Translations under genes and position numbers: made by a program
Assembly: GCF_015680705.1 (NCBI RefSeq)
Contig: NZ_JADNYP010000012.1
Span: forward strand, 1 to 64,000
DNA: 64,000 nt
DNA from: Pseudomonas fulva
GTDB taxonomy: Bacteria; Pseudomonadota; Gammaproteobacteria; Pseudomonadales; Pseudomonadaceae
Direction of reading: 5' to 3'
Notes under the pieces: generated by a model
Database searches by the model: none
Told to the model about the DNA's origin: nothing
The model's input: only the letters and a program-made list of their open reading frames with translations
Shown here: piece by piece, positions 28,201 through 37,586 of the stretch
Layout of the letters: every line of letters begins with the position of its first letter
How positions within the stretch are numbered: position 1 is the stretch's first letter

Positions 28201-29589
28201 CGGCTGACCGAGATGCCCGAACAGTTCCTGCGCCGCTTCCCCAACCTGCGTGTCCTCGACCTGCACGGCAACAGCTTGACCCGTCTTCCCCCTGGTATCG
28301 AGCATCTTGCGCAGCTGATCGACCTGCGCCTTAGCGGCAATCGCATCAGTCTCGACGCGGCCGCCAACCAGCGGCTTGCGCAACTGACACACCTGCATTA
28401 CCTCGACTTGTCTGGCAATCCATTACGCATGCAACCGGATTTGCGTCCCATGCGCAGCCTGCGCCAGATTTCTCTGCGCGGCACGCTGTTGGAAACCTTG
28501 CCTTCGAATTTGCAGCACCGCCCGTTCATCGAGCAAGTCGACATGCGTGACAATCGGGTAAGCCGCCTCAATCCAAGCGGTACGCCGGTGGCGCGGCGCT
28601 CGTTGCGGCAGTTGACGCTGCACGACAACCCGTTGGACAGCGAGAGCGTCAGGGAGGTGAATGAGGCGCAAGGCGTGGAGCAGCCGGGATCGTCCCGGCA
28701 AAGCGTGGCCCGCATTCATGCCGTTGCCGACGATAACGTGCGCGATCGCTGGCTGCTCGGCGGGCCGTCCGAGGAGTACGAACAACGCCGGTCTCTGTGG
28801 AACCGCCTGACGGCCGAACCTGGCAGCGAAGATTTGCTGCGCTTTCTGGCCGACCTGTCCGATTCCAACGAATACCTGCGTCAGCCGCGCAACCTGCGCG
28901 AACGCGTCTGGCGAATCCTGCGCGCATGTGAAGGTAGTGACGAAGTACGCCAGGCCATTTTCCTGCAGGCCTCCGGTCCGCGTTCCTGTTCGGATCGGCT
29001 CCTGCTGGTGCTCAGCGACCTGGAAGTGCGTGTGCTGATCGCCGAACAGAGCGCCGGTCAGACCAGCTACCAAGCCACGCGTACTTTGCTGCGCCTGGGG
29101 CGGTCGTTGTATCGCCTGGATCAGGTCGATCGCATCGCAGCCGAACATATCCAGCGCATGCGCACGGAAAATCCCAACATGCCGGTGGACGATATCGAAG
29201 TGGTCATGGCCTATCGGGTCAATCTGGCCAGGCCTCTCGGGCTGCCGGAACAACCAGCCTACATGTACTTCGAGCGCTACAGCCGGGTGTTCCCGCAGCA
29301 CATCAACGGCGCCCGCAATGCCGTGCTTGCTGGCGAAACCCCGCAAGCGCTGGCCAAGTCCCTGGCCAGTCGCGAATTTTGGGCCGAGCATCTGCGAGCA
29401 CGTTTCCCCGAACGCTTCGAACGAATGAACACGTCGTTCCATGAGCGCCTGGAAGCGCTGGACGGATGGGGCGTGGTGGTCAGCGAGCAAGCCTACCTGG
29501 AAAGAGTCGAGCGGCTGGCCGCCGAGCGTGAACAGGCCGAACGTGCACTGCTGCTGCAACTGACACTGGCCGAGCTCGAGCGTCTGTAG
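25249..29589 (+). CDS. LRR-NEL E3 ubiquitin ligase effector
   Basis: A 1,446-residue protein. The long N-terminal part (~1–960) resembles the DUF6543/dermonecrotic-toxin-like region of Pseudomonas effectors and includes a hydrophobic stretch at ~382–450 (LLGLASFFVPGLGVAMLG). Leucine-rich repeats occupy ~970–1143 (LRVLDLHGNSLTRLP, LHYLDLSGNPL). The C-terminal ~280 residues fit the NEL (IpaH/SspH) E3 ligase domain, with the catalytic CxD motif PRSCSDR at Cys1247/Asp1249. NEL enzymes ubiquitinate eukaryotic host proteins after secretion. AAGGA precedes the ATG at 25249 by eight bases. No secretion genes or chaperone are adjacent; there is no signal peptide. A hairpin terminator follows. Confidence 0.9.
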   Translation: MNDHLSPADSVDCLIARQLPRWLLEAPHDQLAQLRAHLSRQQRAQDRAHRLLRSIPALPEFAEPLLVEAVEGLTGRRLDVRRSQLTTVMRIPLPSVSASLPVAYSRHESTQSLLAAALHNFAANEMRAEAFAAGSMLRDEQGRPVALRPERFAALCRTLDIGGQYQARMKSVLSPTGTAAHRAEQVLEEACRSALAADISLARLQGTLDATSCQRLLRVAAPVPVVPSDRTVLKGHELLLLGKRVVGALAIEIFSDDSAQASLEGIVTWIPDDPVRTLTLHPSWRSVSIAMAGRFAVPGYKAFFQRFIAEKDRVEFNRVLDRLQQESDGTAPIELDGRHAAIEGDLFAHLRRRQVEKMLADASVLAVPTDEEDRKARLARLAFYVDAGLDLLGLASFFVPGLGVAMLGIAALQLGEAVYEGYQDWLLGDREAAMGHLFEVAQAVAGNALIAGAPVALARLAQRVAFVDDLTPVLSSSGALRLCDPRLPGYAWQAGQVLEEGERSALLRSARGDLRLQRTRAGADWRVVHPSRAQACSPYVEDNLVGGRRHALEQPHHWQDTGELLRRLDQETTDATDEMAASVLQASGMSAAALRRLHLENAPAPALLRDALARHRLHETFPLLRGEAFEAQVRAAEPALVPGAQVLKRDFPGLTARCANELVEQANQVQLESLLHGQRVPMALAQQARWRLRESRLNRACAGLRQPAACIRDTETLALGLIDTLAPWQQSVRIEVREGSIEGPVRARSTSEQATQVRLIVASEGHYRCLDGQGQPLAGSASAGTLTEALLPQLDELQKTLLGKPGLSAEELAIRLAERASTHREEAARLIGLSPKGGRFRPPVRLGDGRLGYPLSGRGESSREAFRRGLRQLYPTLSDAELEEYLNGLRDRHVDPWNHLHELHRQLADLRTALEAWRLESSGVLQAARRRKVAAAIRRSWRRKPDGRAGEHRLVIEGEHVASLPTLPENVEFSHVQELVLRDMRLTEMPEQFLRRFPNLRVLDLHGNSLTRLPPGIEHLAQLIDLRLSGNRISLDAAANQRLAQLTHLHYLDLSGNPLRMQPDLRPMRSLRQISLRGTLLETLPSNLQHRPFIEQVDMRDNRVSRLNPSGTPVARRSLRQLTLHDNPLDSESVREVNEAQGVEQPGSSRQSVARIHAVADDNVRDRWLLGGPSEEYEQRRSLWNRLTAEPGSEDLLRFLADLSDSNEYLRQPRNLRERVWRILRACEGSDEVRQAIFLQASGPRSCSDRLLLVLSDLEVRVLIAEQSAGQTSYQATRTLLRLGRSLYRLDQVDRIAAEHIQRMRTENPNMPVDDIEVVMAYRVNLARPLGLPEQPAYMYFERYSRVFPQHINGARNAVLAGETPQALAKSLASREFWAEHLRARFPERFERMNTSFHERLEALDGWGVVVSEQAYLERVERLAAEREQAERALLLQLTLAELERL

Positions 29590-29605
29590 GCGCGAGCTGG
29601 CGAAC

Positions 29606-29643
29606 CTCGCGTCGAGACTCAAGTCGACGCGAGCTTATAATTT
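29606..29643 (+). terminator. Terminator after the NEL gene
   Basis: A perfect 10-bp stem (CTCGCGTCGA at 29606–29615 against TCGACGCGAG at 29624–29633) is followed by CTTATAATTT. The T-run is interrupted, so efficiency is uncertain. Confidence 0.7.
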
Positions 29644-29961
29644 CCATCCCAGTTATTCATGAATCATATATTTATTGCGCTCTGGTTGCGACGGCGCGGC
29701 TGTTCGGGCCGTTGTGGGGCGGCTGGCAGCGCCACGGTGCAGCAGGCCAATGCCCGGCGCAGCTACGATGTGCAGTCGGTGAGGCTGGACAATCTGAACG
29801 AACGGCAGCAGATCGCCGATGCTTCCATCGCGAAGGCTTGCTGCCCAGGCTGGTGGCGCCAGGCCGGTGGCCCTGTTCGAACCGAAGGCTGCCAAGTGAC
29901 AGGGGCGCCATTGACGCGAGCAAGGCCCTTGCGGTTTTCGTACGGTTTTCGATGCCTTGAA
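29644..29961. other. Intergenic region with unassigned open frame
   Basis: A + strand frame begins ATGAATCATATATTT at 29659 and runs past 29990 into the opposite-strand gene. Its first ~90 residues are Arg/Cys/Gly-rich without a recognisable domain, and no ribosome site precedes it. It is probably noncoding or a remnant; nothing else is seen. Confidence 0.4.
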
Positions 29962-29992
29962 AACGGACCGGCCCGCCAATTGGCGGGCCGGT
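29962..29992 (-). terminator. Terminator of the cysI–DUF934 operon
   Basis: A perfect 11-bp stem (ACCGGCCCGCC / GGCGGGCCGGT, loop AATT) at 29967–29992 is followed on the minus strand by CCGTTTTC. It lies 18 bases past the DUF934 stop. Confidence 0.85.
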
Positions 29993-30010
29993 CGAGTACA
30001 GGTTCGTCGC

Positions 30011-30505
30011 TCAGCGACGTCGGAACAGCGGCAGCGGCTCGTCGGTGGCGCTCTGGTAGGTCACCGAAAAGTCCTTCAGGCCTTCCAGCGCTGCTTCGGG
30101 ATCCTTGTCGGCGCGGATCGCGAAGGCATCGAATCCGCAGCGTGCCATGTAGAACAGCTGGTCACGCAGTACATCGCCAATCGCGCGAAGCTCGCCGGTG
30201 TACTTGTAGCGATCACGCAGCAGGCGCGCATTGGAGTAGCTGCGGCCATCGGTGAAGGCCGGGAAGTTCAGCGCGATGACCTGGAAGCTGGCCACGTCCT
30301 CACCGATCTCCTCGGCTTGCTCGTCGCTATCGAGCCACACGCCCAGGCCGCCGTCACGGGCCTTCAGTGCATGGGCGTGGTCACGCCACAGCTGCAGCGG
30401 CACGATGTAGTCGTCGCAGTTGGTCAATTCGTCGAACGAGACGTCCTTGGGCAGCAAGTGCCAGGTTTCGTCGACGATCTGGTTGTTCTTAATGATTCGC
30501 TGCAT
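30011..30505 (-). CDS. DUF934 protein, sulfite reductase partner
   Basis: A 164-residue DUF934 protein, regularly found beside CysI in pseudomonads and thought to assist sulfite or nitrite reduction. Typical segments are PLQLWRDHAHAL, ALNFPAFTDGRSYSNARLLR and ELRAIGDVLRDQLFYMARCGFD. The ATG at 30505 lies inside the cysI 3' end (17-base overlap), so the genes are translationally coupled. The family's biochemical role is not established. Confidence 0.9.
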   Translation of the reverse strand: MQRIIKNNQIVDETWHLLPKDVSFDELTNCDDYIVPLQLWRDHAHALKARDGGLGVWLDSDEQAEEIGEDVASFQVIALNFPAFTDGRSYSNARLLRDRYKYTGELRAIGDVLRDQLFYMARCGFDAFAIRADKDPEAALEGLKDFSVTYQSATDEPLPLFRRR

Positions 30506-32141
30506 AGACGCGCTCCTTGAAGGGGTCGATGCCGATACGCTGGTAGGTGTCGATGAAACGCTCGTCTTCGGTGCGGTGCTCGACGTAGACGTCAATCAGC
30601 TTCTCGATCACATCGGCCATTTCTTCCTGGGCGAAGGACGGGCCGAGGATCTTGCCCAGGCTGGCGCCGCGCGCGGCATTGCCGCCGAGCGAGACCTGGT
30701 AGAACTCTTCGCCTTTCTTGTCCACTCCAAGAATGCCGATATGGCCGACGTGGTGGTGGCCGCAGGCGTTCATGCAGCCGGAGATGTTCAGGTCGAGCTC
30801 GCCGATGTCGAACAGGTAGTCCAGGTCGTCGAAGCGGCGCTGGATCGACTCGGCGATCGGAATCGACTTGGCATTGGCCAGCGAGCAGAAGTCGCCGCCG
30901 GGGCAGCAGATGATATCGGTCAGCAGGCCGACGTTCGGCGTGGCGAAACCTTGCTCGCGCAGCTCCAGCCAGAGCGCGTGTAGCTGGCGCTGTTCGACGT
31001 CGGCGAGGATGATGTTCTGCTCGTGCGAGGTGCGCAGGAAGCCGAAGCTGTAACGCTCGGCCAGCTCGGCGACCGCATCGAGCTGCTTGTCGGTGATGTC
31101 GCCCGGCGCGACGCCGGTAGGCTTGAGCGACACGGTCACGGCCACGTAGCCGGGTTTCTTGTGCGCGCGCGTATTGCGCGAGCGCCAGCGGGCGAAGCCT
31201 GGGTAGTCCTGGTCGAGGGCGGCGTAGTCGACGTCCTCCAGGGCCTGGTAGTCCGGATCGACGAAGTGGCGGGAAACGCGCTGCACCTCGGCTTCGGTCA
31301 GGGTGGTGGGGCCGCCGCGCAGATGGACCATCTCGGCCTCGACCTTCTCGGCGAACACTTCCGGCGTGAGGGCCTTGACCAGAATCTTGATGCGCGCCTT
31401 GTACTTGTTGTCACGGCGACCGTAGCGGTTGTACACGCGCAGGATGGCATCGAGGTAGCTGATCAGGTCTTGCCAGGGCAGGAACTCATTGATGAACGAG
31501 CCGACCACGGGGGTGCGGCCCAGGCCGCCGCCGACCAGCACCCGGAAGCCAAGCTCGCCCGCTTCGTTGTAGATCGGCTCCAGGCCGATGTCGTGGACCT
31601 CGATGGCGGCGCGGTCTTGCTTCGAGCCGTTGATCGCGATCTTGAACTTGCGCGGCAGGAAAGCGAACTCGGGGTGGAAGGTCGTCCACTGACGAACGAT
31701 TTCGCACCAGGGGCGCGGATCGATCACTTCGTCCGCGGCAACGCCGGCGAACTGGTCGGTAGTGGTGTTGCGCAGACAGTTGCCGCTGGTCTGAATGGCA
31801 TGCATCTGCACCGTGGCCAGTTCGGCGAGAATGTCCGGGATGTCTTCCAGGGCAGGCCAGTTGAACTGCACATTCTGCCGTGTGCTGATATGGGCATAGC
31901 CCTTGTCGTAGTCGCGGGCGATCTTCGCCAGCATCCGCACCTGGGTCGCGTTCAGCTGGCCGTACGGCACGGCGACGCGCAGCATCGGCGCGAAACGTTG
32001 GATGTAGAGGCCGTTCTGCAGACGCAGAGGGCGGAATTCTTCTTCGCTCAGCTCACCGGCCAGGTAGCGGCGGGTCTGATCACGGAACTGCTTGACGCGG
32101 TCCTCGATGATCCGCTGATCGTACTCGTCGTATACGTACAT
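30489..32141 (-). CDS. cysI: Sulfite reductase, hemoprotein
   Basis: A 550-residue siroheme/[4Fe-4S] nitrite-sulfite reductase family enzyme reducing sulfite to sulfide for cysteine synthesis. The metal centre ligands appear as CCPGGDFCSLA and SGCMNACGHHHVG. HISTRQNVQFNW and TSGNCLRNTTTDQ belong to the substrate/siroheme pocket. This is the single-subunit pseudomonad type, with no flavoprotein CysJ adjacent, so electrons probably come from ferredoxin. It starts with ATG at 32141 and is coupled to DUF934 downstream. Sulfur-starvation control by CysB would be expected; no site was identified. Confidence 0.95.
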   Translation of the reverse strand: MYVYDEYDQRIIEDRVKQFRDQTRRYLAGELSEEEFRPLRLQNGLYIQRFAPMLRVAVPYGQLNATQVRMLAKIARDYDKGYAHISTRQNVQFNWPALEDIPDILAELATVQMHAIQTSGNCLRNTTTDQFAGVAADEVIDPRPWCEIVRQWTTFHPEFAFLPRKFKIAINGSKQDRAAIEVHDIGLEPIYNEAGELGFRVLVGGGLGRTPVVGSFINEFLPWQDLISYLDAILRVYNRYGRRDNKYKARIKILVKALTPEVFAEKVEAEMVHLRGGPTTLTEAEVQRVSRHFVDPDYQALEDVDYAALDQDYPGFARWRSRNTRAHKKPGYVAVTVSLKPTGVAPGDITDKQLDAVAELAERYSFGFLRTSHEQNIILADVEQRQLHALWLELREQGFATPNVGLLTDIICCPGGDFCSLANAKSIPIAESIQRRFDDLDYLFDIGELDLNISGCMNACGHHHVGHIGILGVDKKGEEFYQVSLGGNAARGASLGKILGPSFAQEEMADVIEKLIDVYVEHRTEDERFIDTYQRIGIDPFKERVYAANH

Positions 32142-32352
32142 AAAAGTCCTGTCTCAGGCTGCATGCAGCTAATCGCGCGCACGGCCGCGCACTCCGGTTC
32201 GGAGCCGGAGCACGTTAGCAGATTGTGTTTATGCGCTAAAGTGATGTTTTTGCATATGAAAAGAAGCATTTGGACTAAGTGAGACTGCCTGGCATTTTGA
32301 TCACCGGGCGGTCGGGTTTAGACTGTCATTCGTTTCGAAGGAACCACCTCGC

Positions 32353-33456
32353 ATGCTCCTGGCGCTTTGCCGATCACTCAGTGGCACCCTGTGCCGCGGC
32401 CTTTGCCTGGTGGGCTTGTCATTGCTCGGCAGTGCCCATGCCGCCTCGGTGGCGTTTCTCAATCCGGGACATCCCGAGGAAGTGTTCTGGCGAAGCTATT
32501 CCCGCTTCATGCAATGCGCGGCCGACGATCTCGGCTTGCAATTGCAGGTGCATTACATCGGGCGCGACGCCAGCAGCGCCTTGTCGACGGCTCGCGTTCT
32601 GCTGCTGGGGCCGCGGCGACCTGACTATCTGGTGCTGGTCAACGAGCAATACGTGGCCCCGGCGATCATGCGCTTGGCCCATGGCACTGGGGTCAAGCTG
32701 GTGCTGGTGAGCAATGGGCTTACCCAGTCCCAGGCACGCGCGGTGGATGCCCAGCCGGAAACCTTCGCGCCACTGCTCGCTACCCTGACCGGCAACGACG
32801 AACAGGCCGGCTACCTGATGCTGCATGCCATGCTCGACAAGCTGCCCAGGCTCGAGGGGCCGATCGACCTGCTGGCCTTCGCCGGAATCAAGACCACGCC
32901 CGCTTCGCAGTTGCGTGAGCAGGGCATGCGTCGGGCGCTGGCCGATTTTCCACAGGTTCGCCTGCGCCAGGTGGTATATGGCGGATGGGATCGGCAGCGT
33001 GCCTATGAACAGGCGCAGATCCTGCTGCAACGCTACCCCGATACGCGCCTGGTATGGTCGGCGAACGACGAGATGGCCTTTGGCGCCATGCGTGCTTTCG
33101 CACAGGCGGGGCGTACACCTGGTCATGACGTGATCTTCAGCGCCGTGAACAGCTCGCCCGAAGCATTGCGCGCGCGTATCGACGGTCGCCTCAGCGTGCT
33201 GATGGGCGGTCAGTTCATGCTTGGCGGCTGGGCCATGGTAATGCTGCACGATGACGCGCTCGGCCTCCCCATCGACCGCGACGGTCAGCGAGACTACCAA
33301 CTGCCAGTACTGCGGCTGATCGACCAGGATCGAGCTCGGCGCTGGCTGGCCCTGCCCGAGCGCGGTGCGGCAGCCATCGACTTTCGACGCTACAGCGCCG
33401 AAGGGCGCCCGCCTGGGTATCGTTACCCGTTTCTGACACAGCCCATCGTCGACTGA
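32353..33456 (+). CDS. Periplasmic substrate-binding protein
   Basis: A 367-residue periplasmic-binding-protein fold of the sugar/LuxP-like class. A signal peptide (LCLVGLSLLGSAHAA, ~17–31) precedes ASVAFLNPGHPEEVFW. The central segment VWSANDEMAFGAMRAFAQAGRTPGHDV is the typical hinge region of PBP type 1 proteins. No ABC permease or ATPase is adjacent, so it may feed a distant transporter or a membrane sensor instead. It is divergent from cysI across a 211-base gap. Ligand unknown. Confidence 0.8.
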   Translation: MLLALCRSLSGTLCRGLCLVGLSLLGSAHAASVAFLNPGHPEEVFWRSYSRFMQCAADDLGLQLQVHYIGRDASSALSTARVLLLGPRRPDYLVLVNEQYVAPAIMRLAHGTGVKLVLVSNGLTQSQARAVDAQPETFAPLLATLTGNDEQAGYLMLHAMLDKLPRLEGPIDLLAFAGIKTTPASQLREQGMRRALADFPQVRLRQVVYGGWDRQRAYEQAQILLQRYPDTRLVWSANDEMAFGAMRAFAQAGRTPGHDVIFSAVNSSPEALRARIDGRLSVLMGGQFMLGGWAMVMLHDDALGLPIDRDGQRDYQLPVLRLIDQDRARRWLALPERGAAAIDFRRYSAEGRPPGYRYPFLTQPIVD

Positions 33457-33541
33457 AAGCCCTTGCTTGAGTTGTGGGCTTCACTGCGCTTAACTGCCAG
33501 GGGTGAAGTGCATTCCGACAATCACTACAAGAGGCGATGCC

Positions 33542-33655
33542 ATGAGCCATCCAAGCAAGGGCCGCAAGTCCGACAGTACCGTCGATGCCTGGGCGATCCT
33601 CTGCCTGATCGTGCTGGCGGTCACCGCTGCCGTGTTCTGGGTCAGCCAGCAGTAG
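33542..33655 (+). CDS. Small single-helix membrane protein
   Basis: A 37-residue ORF: a charged N-terminus (SHPSKGRKSDSTVD) then one hydrophobic helix (AILCLIVLAVTAAVFWV, ~19–35). GAGG lies seven bases before the ATG, supporting translation. The gene sits between the binding-protein gene and the metH 3' end. Function unknown; small membrane proteins of this kind often modulate a larger membrane partner. Confidence 0.65.
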   Translation: MSHPSKGRKSDSTVDAWAILCLIVLAVTAAVFWVSQQ

Positions 33656-33660
33656 GCGCC

Positions 33661-33722
33661 GCAAGCTGCAAGCTGGCGTATACGCTGGTATCGGCGCATG
33701 CTCCAGCTTCCAGCTTCCAGCT
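33661..33722. repeat. AGCTT/GCAAGC-type short repeat at the metH 3' end
   Basis: Tandem and inverted copies of GCAAGCTGCAAGC and CCAGCTTCCAGCTTCCAGC face each other around a ~25-base centre. Similar motifs occur at 2964–2995 and 39948–40005, also at gene 3' ends. It may form a weak hairpin terminating metH. Confidence 0.5.
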
Positions 33723-36700
33723 ACCCCTCGTAGCCCAGGTTGGGGGCCAGCCAACGTTCGCTGACGCTCGCATCCTGGCCCTTGCGCGCGCTGTAGCTGT
33801 CGATCTGGTCCTTGTCGACCTTGCCCACGGCGAAATACTGGGCCTGCGGGTGGGCGAAGTACCAGCCACTCACGGCTGCGGTCGGGAACATGGCGAAGTG
33901 CTCGGTGAGAAACACGCCGCTGGGGCCGGTTTCGCCGATGTCGGTGCCGTCGAGCAGGCGGAACAGGGTGCGCTTCTCGGTGTGATCGGGGCAGGCCGGG
34001 TAGCCGGGGGCAGGGCGGATGCCGCTGTACTGTTCCTTGATCAAGGCCTCGTTGTCGAGCTGTTCGTCCCGGGCGTAGCCCCAGTGCTCCTTGCGCACAC
34101 GTTCATGGAGCCACTCGGCGCAGGCTTCGGCCAGGCGGTCGGCGAGGGCCTTGACCATGATCGAGTTGTAGTCGTCGCCCTTGTCCTGGTAAGCCTTGGC
34201 CACCTCCTCCGCGCCGATGCCGGCGGTGGTGATGAACCCGCCGATATAATCGGTGATCCCGCTGGCCTTGGGTGCGACGAAGTCGGCCAGCGACAGGTTC
34301 GGCTTGCCGTCGGGCTTGATGGTCTGCTGGCGCAGGTGATGCAGCATGGCCAGTGGCTGGCCGTCCGGCGCGTAGACCTCGATATCGTCGTCAGCGACCT
34401 GGTTGGCCGGCCAGAAGCCGAACACTGCGCGGGCACCGATCAGTTTCTCGTCGATCAGCTTGTCGAGCATCTCGCGGGCATCCTGGTACAGCGCGGTCGC
34501 CGCCTCGCCGACCACTTCATCGCCGAGGATGCGCGGGAACTTGCCAGCCAGGTCCCAGGAAATGAAGAACGGTGTCCAGTCGATGTACTCGACCAGGACC
34601 CGCAGGTCGATGTCCTCGAGCACCTTCACGCCAGTGAAGGTTGGCGCGACGGGTGCATAGGCCGCCCAGTCGAACTGCGGCTTGCGGGCAATCGCCTGGT
34701 CGTAGGCCAGGCGCTCGGTACGCGCGCCGCGGTTGGCGGTGCGCTCGCGCACTTGCTGGTATTCCTGGCGGGTCTTCTCGACGAAGGCGGGCTTGAGCTC
34801 CTTGGAGAGCAACTGGGTCGCCACGCCGACAGCGCGGGACGCATCGGTGACATAGACCACCGCGTCGTTGGTATACCTGGGCTCGATCTTCACCGCCGTA
34901 TGGGCCTTGGACGTGGTCGCGCCACCGATCATCAACGGCAGCTGGAAGTCCTGGCGCTGCATCTCGCGGGCCACATGGACCATTTCGTCCAGCGACGGGG
35001 TGATCAGGCCGGAGAGACCGATGATGTCGCATTTCTGTTCGCGGGCTGTCTGCAGGATCTTTTCGGCCGGCACCATGACGCCCAAGTCGACGATGTCATA
35101 GCCATTGCAGCCCAGCACCACGCCGACGATGTTCTTGCCAATGTCGTGCACGTCGCCCTTGACCGTGGCCATGAGGATCTTGCCCTTGGCTTCGGGCGTA
35201 TCGCCTTTCTCGGCCTCGATGAACGGGATCAGGTGGGCCACGGCCTGCTTCATGACCCGGGCCGACTTGACCACCTGCGGCAGGAACATCTTGCCGGCGC
35301 CGAACAGGTCGCCAACCACGTTCATGCCGCTCATCAGCGGGCCTTCGATCACCTCGATCGGGCGAGCGCACTGTTGCCGGCACTCTTCGGTATCCTCGAC
35401 GATGTAGGCGGTGATGCCCTTGACCAGCGCATGCTCTAGACGCTTGTCGACCGGCAACGCGCGCCACTGTTCGTTCTCGACCTCCTTGGCCGCGCCGCCG
35501 CCCTTGTAGTCGTCGGCGATCGCCAGCAGCGCATCGGTACCCTCGGGGGTGCGATTGAGCACCACGTCCTCGACCTTCTCGCGCAGCGCCGGCGGGATCT
35601 CGTCGTAGATCTCCAGCTGTCCGGCGTTGACGATGCCCATGGTCAGGCCGTTCTGGATCGCATGGTAGAGGAAGACCGAATGGATCGCCTCGCGCACCGG
35701 ATTGTTGCCGCGGAACGAGAACGACACGTTAGATACCCCGCCCGACGACAGGGCATGGGGGAGGTGGTCGCGGATGTAGGCGCAGGCTTCGATGAAGTCC
35801 ACGGCGTAGTTGTTGTGTTCCTCGATGCCGGTGGCGACCGCGAAGATGTTCGGGTCGAAGATGATGTCTTCCGGCGCGAAGCCCACCTCGTCGACCAGGA
35901 TGTCGTAGCTGCGCTGGCAGATCTCCTTCTTGCGCGCGGCGGTGTCGGCCTGGCCGACCTCGTCGAACGCCATCACCACCACCGCGGCGCCGTAGCGCTT
36001 GCACAGGCGGGCGTGGTGCTTGAACTGCTCGACGCCTTCTTTCATCGAGATCGAGTTGACGATGCCCTTGCCCTGGATGCACTTGAGGCCCGCCTCGATC
36101 ACTTCCCACTTGGACGAGTCGATCATGATCGGCACGCGGGAAATGTCCGGCTCGCCGGCGATCAGGTTGAGGAAACGCACCATGGCTGCCTGGGAGTCGA
36201 GCATCCCTTCGTCCATGTTGATGTCGATTACCTGGGCTCCGGCCTCGACTTGCTGCAAGGCGACTTCCAGGGCCTCGGTGTAGTTTTCCTCGCGGATCAG
36301 CCGGGCGAACTTGGCTGAACCGGTGATGTTGGTGCGCTCGCCGACGTTGACGAACAGCGACTGCCGATCGATGGTGAATGGTTCCAGGCCGGAAAGCCGG
36401 CAGGCCTTGGGGATGTCCGGGATGATGCGAGGCGGATACTTGGCCACGGCCTCGGCGATCGCCTGGATATGCGCAGGCGTGGTCCCGCAGCAGCCGCCGA
36501 TGATGTTGAGGAAACCGCTGGCGGCGAACTCCTCGACCACCCTGGCCATTTCCGCGGGGCTTTCGTCGTACTCGCCGAAGGCGTTGGGCAGGCCGGCGTT
36601 GGGGTGGGCCGAGACGTAGGTGTCGGCCTTGGTCGACAGCTCCTCCAGGTACGGACGCAGGTCCTTGGCGCCCAGCGCGCAGTTCAGGCCGACGGAGATC

Positions 36701-37428
36701 GGCTTGGCGTGGCGTACCGAGTTCCAGAAGGCTTCGGTGGTCTGCCCGGACAAGGTACGCCCAGAGGCATCGGTGATGGTGCCGGAAATCATGATCGGCA
36801 GCTCGATGCCGTCATCCTCGAACACTTGCTGCACGGCGAAGATCGCCGCCTTGGCGTTGAGGGTGTCGAAGATGGTCTCGATCAGGATCAGATCGGCGCC
36901 GCCCTCGATCAACCCGCGGGTGGCCTCGATGTAGTTCTCGACCAGTTCGTCGAAGGTGACGTTGCGATAGCCAGGGTCGTTGACGTCCGGCGAGATCGAG
37001 CAGGTGCGGCTGGTCGGGCCGAGCACGCCGGCGACGAAGCGTGGCCGATCCGGCGTTTCGAGGGTCTTGGCGTCGGCCACCTGGCGCGCGATGCGCGCGC
37101 CGGCGACGTTGAGTTCGTAGACCAGCGACTCCATGCCGTAGTCGGCCTGGGAGATCTGCGTGGCGTTGAAGGTGTTGGTCTCGAGAATATCGGCACCGGC
37201 ATCCAGGTAGGCCTTCTCGATCGCGGCGATGACGTCTGGCTGGGTGAGCAGCAGCAGATCGTTGTTACCTTTGACATCGCTTGGCCAATCGGCGAAGCGC
37301 GTGCCACGATAGTCATGCTCTTCGAGGCGGTAGCTCTGGATCATCGTGCCCATGCCGCCGTCGAGGATCAGTATGCGCTCCTTGAGTGCGTGCTGGAGTG
37401 CTTGTAGACGAGCGCTGCGATCGGACAT
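33721..37428 (-). CDS. metH: Cobalamin-dependent methionine synthase
   Basis: A 1,235-residue enzyme transferring a methyl group from 5-methyltetrahydrofolate to homocysteine through cobalamin. In order: the homocysteine/zinc domain ([21 protein letters not shown]), the pterin-binding domain ([22 protein letters not shown]), the cobalamin domain with DVHDIGKN and axial His761, and the C-terminal AdoMet reactivation domain ([15 protein letters not shown]). Length matches the family. The ATG at 37428 is chosen; an upstream start adds seven residues. No B12 riboswitch was recognised upstream. It is divergent from cti, as I recall for P. putida. Confidence 0.97.
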   Translation of the reverse strand: MSDRSARLQALQHALKERILILDGGMGTMIQSYRLEEHDYRGTRFADWPSDVKGNNDLLLLTQPDVIAAIEKAYLDAGADILETNTFNATQISQADYGMESLVYELNVAGARIARQVADAKTLETPDRPRFVAGVLGPTSRTCSISPDVNDPGYRNVTFDELVENYIEATRGLIEGGADLILIETIFDTLNAKAAIFAVQQVFEDDGIELPIMISGTITDASGRTLSGQTTEAFWNSVRHAKPISVGLNCALGAKDLRPYLEELSTKADTYVSAHPNAGLPNAFGEYDESPAEMARVVEEFAASGFLNIIGGCCGTTPAHIQAIAEAVAKYPPRIIPDIPKACRLSGLEPFTIDRQSLFVNVGERTNITGSAKFARLIREENYTEALEVALQQVEAGAQVIDINMDEGMLDSQAAMVRFLNLIAGEPDISRVPIMIDSSKWEVIEAGLKCIQGKGIVNSISMKEGVEQFKHHARLCKRYGAAVVVMAFDEVGQADTAARKKEICQRSYDILVDEVGFAPEDIIFDPNIFAVATGIEEHNNYAVDFIEACAYIRDHLPHALSSGGVSNVSFSFRGNNPVREAIHSVFLYHAIQNGLTMGIVNAGQLEIYDEIPPALREKVEDVVLNRTPEGTDALLAIADDYKGGGAAKEVENEQWRALPVDKRLEHALVKGITAYIVEDTEECRQQCARPIEVIEGPLMSGMNVVGDLFGAGKMFLPQVVKSARVMKQAVAHLIPFIEAEKGDTPEAKGKILMATVKGDVHDIGKNIVGVVLGCNGYDIVDLGVMVPAEKILQTAREQKCDIIGLSGLITPSLDEMVHVAREMQRQDFQLPLMIGGATTSKAHTAVKIEPRYTNDAVVYVTDASRAVGVATQLLSKELKPAFVEKTRQEYQQVRERTANRGARTERLAYDQAIARKPQFDWAAYAPVAPTFTGVKVLEDIDLRVLVEYIDWTPFFISWDLAGKFPRILGDEVVGEAATALYQDAREMLDKLIDEKLIGARAVFGFWPANQVADDDIEVYAPDGQPLAMLHHLRQQTIKPDGKPNLSLADFVAPKASGITDYIGGFITTAGIGAEEVAKAYQDKGDDYNSIMVKALADRLAEACAEWLHERVRKEHWGYARDEQLDNEALIKEQYSGIRPAPGYPACPDHTEKRTLFRLLDGTDIGETGPSGVFLTEHFAMFPTAAVSGWYFAHPQAQYFAVGKVDKDQIDSYSARKGQDASVSERWLAPNLGYEG

Positions 37429-37586
37429 AGAAACTACCTGGTCGGGCAAATATCAGAAGGTGCGGATCATAGCAAAGCTGCGCGGTTTTTAGGCGCTCGT
37501 ACCTTTTTCATGAATTTCCCTCATGTTCAACACCCCCCGATCAACCAGGCCCCGCGACAGTCTCCAAGCAACCAGGAAACCCGTAC

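Noticed and set aside
33463..35439. Long + strand frame opposite metH
   Set aside because: It is a shadow of metH, low in recognisable motifs and rich in Gly, Val and Asp runs typical of reverse-frame translation.
37429..37586. Cobalamin riboswitch before metH
   Set aside because: No B12-box-like sequence or suitable structure was seen in the short leader.
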